The notes beneath the pieces are model-generated. The model saw nothing but the letters and a program-made list of their open reading frames with translations. It had not been told where the DNA came from and ran no database searches. From a virus, in IMG/VR virus record IMGVR_UViG_3300037153_000511, positions 1-36,137 of that record: a stretch of DNA of 36,137 nucleotides, one strand, 5' to 3'. Position numbers and translations under genes: made by a program. Of the stretch, positions 29,188 through 36,137 are shown piece by piece; position 1 is the first letter of the stretch, and every line of letters starts with the position of its first letter.

Positions 29188-30147
29188 ATGAAGCGATTTT
29201 TACGCATCACCCAGGAAGGCGCCTTCGGCACCTTCCCGGGCTCCCCAACCTCGATTCACCTCCGGTTGGACTCCGCCAACGCGTTCAAGGTCATGACCCA
29301 GCCAGAGTTTTATAGGATCATGTCTGGAACTGGCTTTGCTGTTGGGGCACTCTTCGGCTCCGAAACGACCGCGCTGGGTGCCACGCTGTCCGGTCCGCTC
29401 CACTACAGCCAAGCCTCGTTCCTGCTGGGATGGGCCTTGCAACGCATCAACGCAGGGCAAACATCACCCTGGGTCACCACGGAGAAACCCGGTGACTTGC
29501 CATCATGTACATGCGATTTCGCATGGAGCAATTTCGACGAAACGCTGAGAAGAAAGCGCTTCCTGGGCTGCAAGGTCGCGTCGTTCTCGCTCTCGGGATC
29601 ACGCTCGAGTCCCGTGATGCGGTTCTCGATGCAGGTGATCGGAAGTACACCTCAAGGTAATAGCTACGACGCCTCCAGCGACCCGGACGGCACCGCGTTC
29701 CCTGAACCCGCTTTGACCGATTTTCCGACCGACCCGATCCTCTTCCAGCACGCGCGGGGGGGCTTGACGGTCAACAACGTGGCGCACAGCAATTTCCAGA
29801 GTCTCAATTTCAACGTCTCCAACGCGTGCAAGGCGTACTGGGACGAATCCCGGTTCGCCAACGCGATCCGGATGAACGGCCGCACCACGACGCTATCGGG
29901 CTCCAGCCGACTCAAGGCGACCCCCGACGACCGCGCGAGCTACGAGCAAGCCGCAACCCTCGCTTCGGCCAATACGCTGGCCTTCACCAACGGCGTCAAT
30001 ACCCTCACGTTCACGCTCAACGCGCAGAACTATTTCTCATCCATCGATGAGGATATGCCGTTGGATGAAGAGGTCTATTACAACTGGACCCTGTCCAACA
30101 TGCTGGACCCCTCCGCCGGAAGCGACTTCAGCTTTACCTACGCATGA
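29188..30147 (+). CDS. Tail tube protein
   Basis: A 319-residue tube-forming protein. MKRFLRITQEGAFGTFPGSPTSIHLRLDSANAF is a typical tail-tube start. Alternating strands follow, with SCTCDFAWSNFDETLRRKRFLGCKVASFSLSGSRSS and later NNVAHSNFQSLNFNVSNACKAYWDESRFANAIRMNGRTTTLSGSSRL. The C-terminus (DEEVYYNWTLSNMLDPSAGSDFSFTYA) fits the end strand. It is larger than the lambda tube subunit, so a second domain may decorate the tail. It is followed with a 4-bp overlap by a gpG-like gene. Confidence 0.8.
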   Translation: MKRFLRITQEGAFGTFPGSPTSIHLRLDSANAFKVMTQPEFYRIMSGTGFAVGALFGSETTALGATLSGPLHYSQASFLLGWALQRINAGQTSPWVTTEKPGDLPSCTCDFAWSNFDETLRRKRFLGCKVASFSLSGSRSSPVMRFSMQVIGSTPQGNSYDASSDPDGTAFPEPALTDFPTDPILFQHARGGLTVNNVAHSNFQSLNFNVSNACKAYWDESRFANAIRMNGRTTTLSGSSRLKATPDDRASYEQAATLASANTLAFTNGVNTLTFTLNAQNYFSSIDEDMPLDEEVYYNWTLSNMLDPSAGSDFSFTYA

Positions 30148-30563
30148 GCCTCCTGGACCGCAACAAGGGGATCCTCCGGCGCATCGAGGATCCCCGTCCG
30201 ATCTCCGAGCAAATCGCGGGGATTTTCCGCGCGGGGAAGCGCGAGCAGCTCCGCGGCGGCGCCGACGCGACCGGCATACCCTTTCAGCCCTTGAAGCCTT
30301 CGACCCTCAAAAGGCGCAAGGGCGCCGGTCCTCCGCTGTTGCCCCGGGGCGACGCCTCGCGGATCTCGAGCGGGTACACGGTGGATGTGGAGACGGACCG
30401 GGACGGACTCACGGTCAAGGCGGGGTGGCCGGGCCTCGACTGGGTCCGGTGGCATCGGACCGGGACGCGGACCCTCCCCAGGCGCGACCCGGGCGGATTC
30501 CGGGCCGAAGACATCAAACGGGCCTTGCGTGCTTTCAAAGATTGGATCATGAGCCGTGGATGA
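30144..30563 (+). CDS. Mu gpG-like virion morphogenesis protein
   Basis: A 139-residue basic protein. The pattern SEQIAGIFRAGKREQLRGGADATGIPFQPLKPSTLKRRKG, then GWPGLDWVRWHRTGTRTLPRRDPGGFRAEDIKRALRAF, resembles the phage virion morphogenesis (PF05069, Mu gpG) family, which acts in head-tail assembly. The genome order, between tail tube and tape measure, is not the Mu order, so it may instead be a tail chaperone-like protein. It overlaps both neighbours by 4 and 8 bp. Confidence 0.65.
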   Translation: MSLLDRNKGILRRIEDPRPISEQIAGIFRAGKREQLRGGADATGIPFQPLKPSTLKRRKGAGPPLLPRGDASRISSGYTVDVETDRDGLTVKAGWPGLDWVRWHRTGTRTLPRRDPGGFRAEDIKRALRAFKDWIMSRG

Positions 30564-32031
30564 AGTTCAGAAATTAATTCTTCAGGTCGAAGGGCAGGAG
30601 AAGCTCAAGACGCTCAACGAAGAACTCGCCAAGGAACGGGATTTCCTCGAGAAGCTCCTCGTCATCCAGAAGCAAGGCGTCGTGGGCGTCAATCCCCAGG
30701 ACATCCGCAACGCGGCGGAACGCATGGTGAATCTCAACACGGAGATTGCCAGGCTGCAGACCCAGACGCGCGGGTTTGGCCAAGCCGCGCTGAACCTCCA
30801 GTACGTGCTCGACGACCTCACCCAGACCTCCGGCGGCTGGGAGCGGAAGCTTGCCTCCATCTCGAACAACGTCCCGGGCCTGGTCGCCTCGCTGGGGGCC
30901 GGCGCGGGCCTGGCGGGCACCATCGGGTTGGTCTCGACGGCGCTGATCGCGCTGGCACCTTTAGCCAAGGCGGCATGGGCGGCCTTGACCGAAGAGGGTC
31001 CCGAACTCGCCAAGGAGCAGCTCAAGGAGATCGAGGACCGCATCAAGAAGATCAACGACGAGTTCAAGAAGCTCGCGCAGAAGCCGACCGACTTCGAATC
31101 CCAGTCAGCCAAGGCGATCGGCGATTTCCTGGGGCAGCGACCGGCGGCGGAGAAGGCGGAAGCCGGCATCCTGAAAGTCATGGCGGGCGATCCCAGCGCG
31201 GGACTCAAGGAAATGACTCCCGACGAGCGGAAGGAATTCGACGACCTGCAACGGCGGATCAAGCGCGGCGTCGGGGAGCCCATGCCTCCCCTGATCGCGC
31301 GCCGCAATGAACTCGCCAACATCGCCCGGCAGCGCTTCGCGCGGAGCCTGGTGACCGGCGCGACCGAGGCGGGTCCGGCCGGCGAGAAGGCGCGGAGGAC
31401 GCTCCAGGAGATCGCGCAGCGCAACCCGGGCGCGTTCCCCACCAACTTCGCCACCCACCTCGCGGAGATGACCCCCGAGGCACTGGCCGCGCAGGAAGCC
31501 GACGGATCCAAGGCGCTCGACGAGCACGAGGAGTTCGGCCGGCGCGCGCACGAGGCGGGCCAGAAGCGGCGCCAGAACACCGCCGCGCGCAACCGGGCGC
31601 TGGACGACGTCAAGAGGCGGATCGAGCGCGACACCGCGGCCAAGAATCATCAGCTCGAGCAGCAGGCACGGGCCGAGGATCGCGGTCCGGCCTTCGCCGA
31701 CAAGCAGCTCGCCGACGAAGCCAGGGACTCCGAGGCGCCGGGCGAGACCGACCACCAGCGCCAGCTCCGGCAGGCACGCCGCGCGTCGGTCAGCATGAGT
31801 CAAGACCTCGGATACGGCACCCCTTCGGCCGACCAAGCCGACCAACTGGCCTCCGCCGCGCTCTCCAACATGGCCAACGGCATGAACGGGCAGCAAGCCG
31901 TATGGGCGGCCGTCATGAAGAAGGTCGAAGCCATCAACGCGGCCGCGCAGCAGTTCCGGCAGATGCAGGCGCAGCAGCTCATGGGCTCCGACAACTCCGG
32001 TCAATTCTCCCTGATGACTCCGCTGTTCTGA
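30556..32031 (+). CDS. Tape measure protein
   Basis: A 491-residue, almost wholly helical protein. Coiled coil residues are dense at 1-75. A hydrophobic segment lies at about 112-145 (VASLGAGAGLAGTIGLVSTALIALAPLAKAAW). Long charged helices fill the rest (EQLKEIEDRIKKINDEFKKLAQK; ARNRALDDVKRRIERDTAAKNHQLEQQARAE). This is the pattern of short siphovirus tape measures that set tail length and exit with the DNA. At about 1.5 angstrom per residue it would set a tail near 70 nm. The GTG start at 30556 overlaps the previous gene. It is followed closely by the baseplate hub. Confidence 0.85.
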   Translation: MDEVQKLILQVEGQEKLKTLNEELAKERDFLEKLLVIQKQGVVGVNPQDIRNAAERMVNLNTEIARLQTQTRGFGQAALNLQYVLDDLTQTSGGWERKLASISNNVPGLVASLGAGAGLAGTIGLVSTALIALAPLAKAAWAALTEEGPELAKEQLKEIEDRIKKINDEFKKLAQKPTDFESQSAKAIGDFLGQRPAAEKAEAGILKVMAGDPSAGLKEMTPDERKEFDDLQRRIKRGVGEPMPPLIARRNELANIARQRFARSLVTGATEAGPAGEKARRTLQEIAQRNPGAFPTNFATHLAEMTPEALAAQEADGSKALDEHEEFGRRAHEAGQKRRQNTAARNRALDDVKRRIERDTAAKNHQLEQQARAEDRGPAFADKQLADEARDSEAPGETDHQRQLRQARRASVSMSQDLGYGTPSADQADQLASAALSNMANGMNGQQAVWAAVMKKVEAINAAAQQFRQMQAQQLMGSDNSGQFSLMTPLF

Positions 32032-32035
32032 CGTC

Positions 32036-34513
32036 ATGTCCAGTATCCTCACGGTCAACGGCACCCCCTACGATCAGTCCGCGCGCGCGGCCGCGGCCCT
32101 CCTCGTCGACGCGTGGGGGTGGTCGCTCGATGCGGATTACTGGCTCGAATTCAGCGAGTACGCGGCCGGTCCGACTCCCCAGTTCTCGGGGCCGACGGAC
32201 GTCAGTCTCTCCGTCGGCGGCACCACCGTCTTTACCGGGGACCTCGTCTCGAGCGCTCCGATGATGGGCCGGGACGGCATCACGTGGGGATACCGTTGTT
32301 TGGGCCTTGGCTACCGGGCGAATTGGCTCCCCGTGACGGCAATCGACGGCTCCGGAATCATCCGCTACAACGTGCCGTTTACGGACGTCGATAACTACGT
32401 CGCGACCCTCGCGGGCAAGAGTGTCGGGGATATCCTCTCCGACGGCCTGTCCCAGCACAGCGCGGCCTTATCCGCCGCGGGGATCACCACCGACGCGACC
32501 ACGGCAAGCCAGCTCGCGGCCTTGACCTTGGTCCCGCAAGATCAAGTGATCGTCTCGGGAGAGAGGCTCTGGCAGGCACTCCAAAGCGTCCTGGCGCGCT
32601 GGATGCGCAACTACCGGCTCGTGATCCTCCCGTCCGGCCTCGTGCGCGTCCTCGACGTCAACGGGGGCTCCACACATACGCTGACGGTCGGCACCGACCC
32701 GGTGGAACCCCCCTTGCTCTCGCGCAACTGGACCAATTGCGCGACCCGGGTTTCGGTCCGCGGCAAGGGGAATATCGCCAGCGCGTATGTGTCGGTCCTG
32801 AAATCGACCCTGACTCCGGCCTGGTCGGCACCGCAAGAGGCGGCCTGGACCTATAACGATTACCTCAATCCCCCCGGGGCCTCGTCGCACGGGACCGTGA
32901 CGACGGTCAACTCGCCAACGCAAGTCACCGTGTCGAGTGCCGATGCGACCGAGCATTGGACCACCAATTTTTGGAACGGTCTTCAGGCATGGGTCTGGCT
33001 CACGAAGTCGAGCGGATCGGGTTTGACGTACATCGAGTCCAGACCGATCACGGCGTGCTCGTCGCTGTCGGCGGGCGGCACCGCCACCTTGACCCTCGGC
33101 TACGACCTCGAGAACTCGTCGGCGAGCGCGTTTGACAGTTACCAGATCATCGGGACCAATGTCCCACTCGCCTCCGGGGGCCGGATGGACGTCTGGCGGC
33201 TCTACGACGTCACCGATCCCGGGGGCCTCGTGGCCGATCACCTCGTGACGGAGTTCCCCGCGCCGACTCCGTTCTACTCCGCCAATGGGCAAGCCGTCTC
33301 GCTGGTGACAACGCCCATGGCGCAGATCGTCTCCGGGACGGGCTCCGGGCCGGCTCAGTTCCAGGTACTTCCCCAAACAGGTCAAATTATCTTTGTGCGT
33401 CCCGTGGTTGAGAGCACCAGCACGATCGCGCAATTGAACGCGGGCGGGGCCTCGGTGGTCGCGCCGGTCGACGTGTATTGCTTGCTCGCCTATTCCCGCG
33501 GCGCGCTGTCGGTCCCGTTCCCGGCGGACATCGCAGCGGTTCCCCAGTATTCGGGGACAGCTTACAGCCAGGCCAATCTCGCGCGCACGCAGACGGTCGA
33601 CGTCGATACCTGGCAGTATGCGGGCAACACGAGCGTTATGGGGGATCTCGCGGAGATGCTCCAGGCGAGTGTCCGCGACACGCTCATTGAGGGCACCGCG
33701 GTCTACCAGGGCTATTACAGCACCGTCCAGGATCCCTCCTCCGGCGGGGGTCACAAGATCACGTTTGCGGGCACGGGATACAGCCGTCCCGCCGACGAGG
33801 CGGATCTTCCCGTGCGCGCGGTCACCTATCGCTACCTCACCACGGGCGGCGGGCTCCTCTTCCGGACCGAAATCAAACTGTCCACGCGGAACGATCCCCG
33901 GACCGGGGAATCTCAATATCTGCATTTGAGCGCGTTCGGCACTCCGCTCTCGTTCGGGTCCCAGCTCGCGGGCGGGTTCGGGCCGGGGGCTCCCACGATG
34001 GGGGACGCGGCCGGGTTCACCCCCGAGTCCTTGGGCCTCGACAAGTCGGCGATGGAGCTGTCCGGGTTCGATCCCGCGAACCTGCGCGACGACCGGCGGA
34101 AGTGGGCCGAGCGGAAGCCGCAAGGGCTCCGGGGCGTCACCACCACCGATGAACAGCGGCGCATGACCGCGGAAGTCCACGAGCAAGAGCGGCGCGACTC
34201 CGAGGAAAGCGCCGACCGTCTGGCCGGTCTCGACTCCGAGCGACGGGCGCGGGTCCTGAGGCGCGACCCCTCCACGCAGACGGGCCTTGCCTATGGCCAG
34301 TCCGGTAAGGGGCGCGGCCAGTCCGACGCAGACGCGATCGAGCGCGACCGGAAAGAGAGTCAGCGGCGGCTGATCGCGCGCAAGGATCGCGAGCGGTCGC
34401 AGCGGCTCCGGGACGCCGGGATCTCCAACCTGATGGCCGATTCCTCCGGCGGCGGCGGCATGGGGCCGGCTCCGGCGGCCGGCGACGACCTGGCCGGGGG
34501 CGGGGGCGAGTAA
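32036..34513 (+). CDS. Baseplate hub / tail tip protein, 825 aa
   Basis: A long protein in the place of the tail hub, after the tape measure. Residues 1-110 are beta-rich (SLDADYWLEFSEYAAGPTPQFSGPTDVSLSVGGTTVFTGDLVSS). Residues 110-640 alternate strands and helices as in gp27/gpD-like hubs (VGDILSDGLSQHSAALSAAG, GERLWQALQSVLARWMRNYRLVILPSGLVRVLD). Residues about 690-800 are a charged, coiled-coil-like segment (DRRKWAERKPQGLR, EQERRDSEESADRLAGLDSERRARVLRRD). A Gly-rich tail follows. It should connect tube and fibres and may help membrane entry. Confidence 0.75.
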   Translation: MSSILTVNGTPYDQSARAAAALLVDAWGWSLDADYWLEFSEYAAGPTPQFSGPTDVSLSVGGTTVFTGDLVSSAPMMGRDGITWGYRCLGLGYRANWLPVTAIDGSGIIRYNVPFTDVDNYVATLAGKSVGDILSDGLSQHSAALSAAGITTDATTASQLAALTLVPQDQVIVSGERLWQALQSVLARWMRNYRLVILPSGLVRVLDVNGGSTHTLTVGTDPVEPPLLSRNWTNCATRVSVRGKGNIASAYVSVLKSTLTPAWSAPQEAAWTYNDYLNPPGASSHGTVTTVNSPTQVTVSSADATEHWTTNFWNGLQAWVWLTKSSGSGLTYIESRPITACSSLSAGGTATLTLGYDLENSSASAFDSYQIIGTNVPLASGGRMDVWRLYDVTDPGGLVADHLVTEFPAPTPFYSANGQAVSLVTTPMAQIVSGTGSGPAQFQVLPQTGQIIFVRPVVESTSTIAQLNAGGASVVAPVDVYCLLAYSRGALSVPFPADIAAVPQYSGTAYSQANLARTQTVDVDTWQYAGNTSVMGDLAEMLQASVRDTLIEGTAVYQGYYSTVQDPSSGGGHKITFAGTGYSRPADEADLPVRAVTYRYLTTGGGLLFRTEIKLSTRNDPRTGESQYLHLSAFGTPLSFGSQLAGGFGPGAPTMGDAAGFTPESLGLDKSAMELSGFDPANLRDDRRKWAERKPQGLRGVTTTDEQRRMTAEVHEQERRDSEESADRLAGLDSERRARVLRRDPSTQTGLAYGQSGKGRGQSDADAIERDRKESQRRLIARKDRERSQRLRDAGISNLMADSSGGGGMGPAPAAGDDLAGGGGE

Positions 34514-34518
34514 GAGCG

Positions 34519-34914
34519 ATGTTCAACCTGGAAGCGCGCATCCAGAATTTGGAGCGGATCCTCGCGGATCTCGCGCGGCGCTTCACGGATTTGCTCCGCG
34601 CGGTCCAGCGGCTCAAAGACCAGCAATGGGCCGGGACGGGGGCGCCGTCCTCCGGCGGGGGCGCCGCGGGCATCTACTTCGCCGACGGCCTGAACATCGC
34701 GGCGGCCTCCGGCGCCTTAGTCGGTCCCCCCACGATCCACAGCACCTCCGCCGACGTCTACCAGATCACCGGGGGCGGCGCCGCGCTCTTCGCGGCGTCG
34801 CAGACGATCTATAACGGCCTGCCGGATGCGACCGACAACACCAGGCGCCAGATCCTCCAGCGCAACAACGACGGGACGTTTTCGGTCGTATCCCAGAGTT
34901 GCACCGCCTATTGA
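34519..34914 (+). CDS. Minor tail protein with N-terminal coiled coil, 131 aa
   Basis: Residues 1-37 form a clear amphipathic coiled coil (MFNLEARIQNLERILADLARRFTDLLRAVQRLKDQQW), a trimerisation-type start used by fibre proteins. A short Gly-rich hinge and a beta-rich head follow (GIYFADGLNIAAASGALVGPPTIHSTSADVYQITGGGA). It is probably a short tail fibre or a chaperone-free adaptor for the following protein. Five bases separate it from the hub gene. Confidence 0.65.
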   Translation: MFNLEARIQNLERILADLARRFTDLLRAVQRLKDQQWAGTGAPSSGGGAAGIYFADGLNIAAASGALVGPPTIHSTSADVYQITGGGAALFAASQTIYNGLPDATDNTRRQILQRNNDGTFSVVSQSCTAY

Positions 34915-34923
34915 TACCGACAC

Positions 34924-35721
34924 ATGTCCCAATTCAGCACGTGGGATCTCGGGGCGTGCGGCTGTCCGGGCACCCCGCAGAGTCAGTCCTTCACCGTCAA
35001 GGGCTGCAATGCGATCGTCTATCCCGGAGTGACGGTCTCGGTCTACGACACCTCCGGCGGGACCCTGCTCCAGTCGGGGACAACCGACGGGTCGGGCAAC
35101 GTCACCCTGGCCTGGACGGGCGCGGCGGCGACGTGGGTCGAAGTGACCGGGATGTCTGGAAGGTTCAATGCGTTCGGCGTGGCGATCACCGTCAACCCCC
35201 AGACGCTCCAGCTCACCGCGGCGACCGGATACGTCTGCTTCCCCAGCTGCTTGATCCCCCTGCCGACGACGTTGCAGCTCACCGATAGCGTCATCGGCAA
35301 CGCCACCTTGAGCTACAACGGCTCATCGGCCTGGGCCGGCTCCAAGGTCTATTCCTATCCCGGTTATACCTGCCCGGGGTTCCCGTCCTTCGACTGTCCG
35401 GCAGCCACCGTCACCGTTCATTATTCGCTGTCCACCGGCGGCACCCTGACCGTTTCCTGGAACGCATTCATTGTTTCCCCGGGCTTCTCCCTCTGCCCCA
35501 ACGATCTCAACACGGCAACCGGGTTCTGGACCCGTACCCTGGCCAGTGCGGCGAGCTTCACCTGTCCCCTGTCCTTCTCGGTCTCCTGGGACCTGATCAT
35601 CTCCAGCGGCGTCGGGGGCGATACCGCATACACCGCGGCCTTGTACCTGGCTCCGGCCGACTGTGGGCAGTGCACCGCGTCCCCGACGTGTACGATTACC
35701 ACGGTCACCATCACCGAGTGA
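34924..35721 (+). CDS. Cys-rich beta-sandwich tail protein, 265 aa
   Basis: Residues about 20-95 resemble a carboxypeptidase-regulatory/Ig-like beta-sandwich (FTVKGCNAIVYPGVTVSVYDTSGGTLLQSGTTDGSGNVTLAWTGAAATWVEV). The rest is strand-rich, with many cysteines (CFPSCLIPLP, YTCPGFPSFDCPAATV, CGQCTASPTC), suggesting disulfide or metal stabilisation outside the cell. It is probably a distal tail or fibre protein that touches the host. There is a 9-bp gap after the preceding gene. Confidence 0.65.
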   Translation: MSQFSTWDLGACGCPGTPQSQSFTVKGCNAIVYPGVTVSVYDTSGGTLLQSGTTDGSGNVTLAWTGAAATWVEVTGMSGRFNAFGVAITVNPQTLQLTAATGYVCFPSCLIPLPTTLQLTDSVIGNATLSYNGSSAWAGSKVYSYPGYTCPGFPSFDCPAATVTVHYSLSTGGTLTVSWNAFIVSPGFSLCPNDLNTATGFWTRTLASAASFTCPLSFSVSWDLIISSGVGGDTAYTAALYLAPADCGQCTASPTCTITTVTITE

Positions 35722-35740
35722 GCAAGGCGAGGCTCCGACC

Positions 35741-36004
35741 ATGACACCCCGGGCCGATGTCGACGCGGCCCTCGAGGCCCTCTCCGCCGCGCGGCACCCC
35801 CACCTCGTGCGCTACCGGGAGCTGACGGCCGACTCCAACCCCGATCCGGAGTCGCGCGAGGGATACCGGCAGCTCGTCGTCTCGATGGTGGCCGGGGGCT
35901 CCCTCGGTGGGACGTTCGTCCCGAAACGCCACGTGGCCGTTTCCTACCACGTGACCGACCCGGCGAAGGCGGCCAAGCCGTGCGGGGGCTGTCCGGGCCT
36001 CTGA
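35741..36004 (+). CDS. Hypothetical protein, last late gene, 87 aa
   Basis: A small soluble protein. It has an N-terminal helix region (DAALEALSAARHPHLVRYRELTAD), a central GYRQLVVSMVAGGSLGGTFVPKRHVAVSYHV, and ends in a Cys motif CGGCPGL. The ATG at 35741 has aaggcgagg upstream; the longer reading from 35663 is out of place. Its last codons lie inside the terminal repeat, so in the circular molecule the stop equals bases 7-9. Function unknown; it may belong to the tail cassette. Confidence 0.55.
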   Translation: MTPRADVDAALEALSAARHPHLVRYRELTADSNPDPESREGYRQLVVSMVAGGSLGGTFVPKRHVAVSYHVTDPAKAAKPCGGCPGL

Positions 36005-36137
36005 CGGGGCCTGTCGCGGACCCGGGCCGGATTCCGAGAGGGGCCTTGCCGATCGCCGTTTCCGGGATACGGACCATGACTTGATGGATTTTTTCCACAT
36101 TCCGGACACAAACATCCAGAAGTGGCGTTTCATCCGT
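35996..36137. repeat. Right copy of 142-bp terminal direct repeat
   Basis: Matches bases 1-142 with one substitution (g at 36122). It contains the end of the last gene and then the gene-free interval that continues, in the circular form, into 143-290. Confidence 0.9.

Noticed and set aside
1-36137. Integrated prophage flanked by attL and attR at the window ends
   Set aside because: The tRNA core is internal, the end repeats are not tRNA-like, and genes continue across the junction in the circular form.

Overview
The window reads as the complete genome of a temperate, siphovirus-like phage of a high-GC planctomycete, probably of the Isosphaeraceae/Gemmataceae type. It is circular or circularly permuted. 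Bases 1-142 reappear at 35996-36137 with one mismatch (127 against 36122), giving a unit length of 35,995 bp. The host guess rests on the high G+C, on several small families I associate with planctomycete genomes (zinc-ribbon, HTH and RHH proteins), and on the intergenic octamer/heptamer repeats. It is an inference, not a database result.

Left arm (1-10.8 kb, mostly minus strand): a divergent tyrosine integrase lies beside an attP that carries the 3' half of a tRNA-Phe gene. A replication-like module follows: a repeat cluster, a winged-helix replication-initiator candidate, a translationally coupled leader gene, and a putative antisense RNA. Next comes a minus-strand operon of small accessory genes, including an Ala-rich Imm5-like protein and a KGG-like protein. 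A divergent control region holds a 20-bp palindrome overlapping one of two back-to-back promoters. To its right is a plus-strand operon (RHH protein, SGNH hydrolase, HTH protein, RHH protein). A second minus-strand operon has its own 22-bp palindromic operator, and a second, catalytically intact tyrosine recombinase closes the arm.

Right arm (11-36 kb, all plus strand): a strong promoter at 11.0 kb precedes one long late operon. It holds a zinc-binding small protein, holin-like membrane proteins, a ParB-DUF4417 protein, small and large terminase, portal, a large ParB-like polyvalent protein, scaffold candidate, major capsid candidate, decoration and connector candidates, a 1201-residue beta-helix spike, a head-tail adaptor candidate, tail terminator candidate, tail tube, a gpG-like protein, tape measure, a baseplate hub and distal tail proteins. 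Many genes overlap by ATGA, GTGA or TGATG, so translational coupling is the rule. I found no DNA polymerase, helicase, reverse transcriptase, CRISPR array or recognisable endolysin.

The most interesting observation is a pair of hairpins with completely different stems but an identical 18-nt loop, which contains CCGCCAAG. One lies opposite the leader of the rep-like gene, behind its own promoter. The other sits just 3' of the attP tRNA half, where it would be read from the host tRNA-Phe promoter only after integration. The complement of the loop contains UUGGCGG, a U-turn motif like the one in IncI/IncB plasmid copy-control RNAs. I propose an antisense replication control whose dosage depends on whether the phage is integrated.
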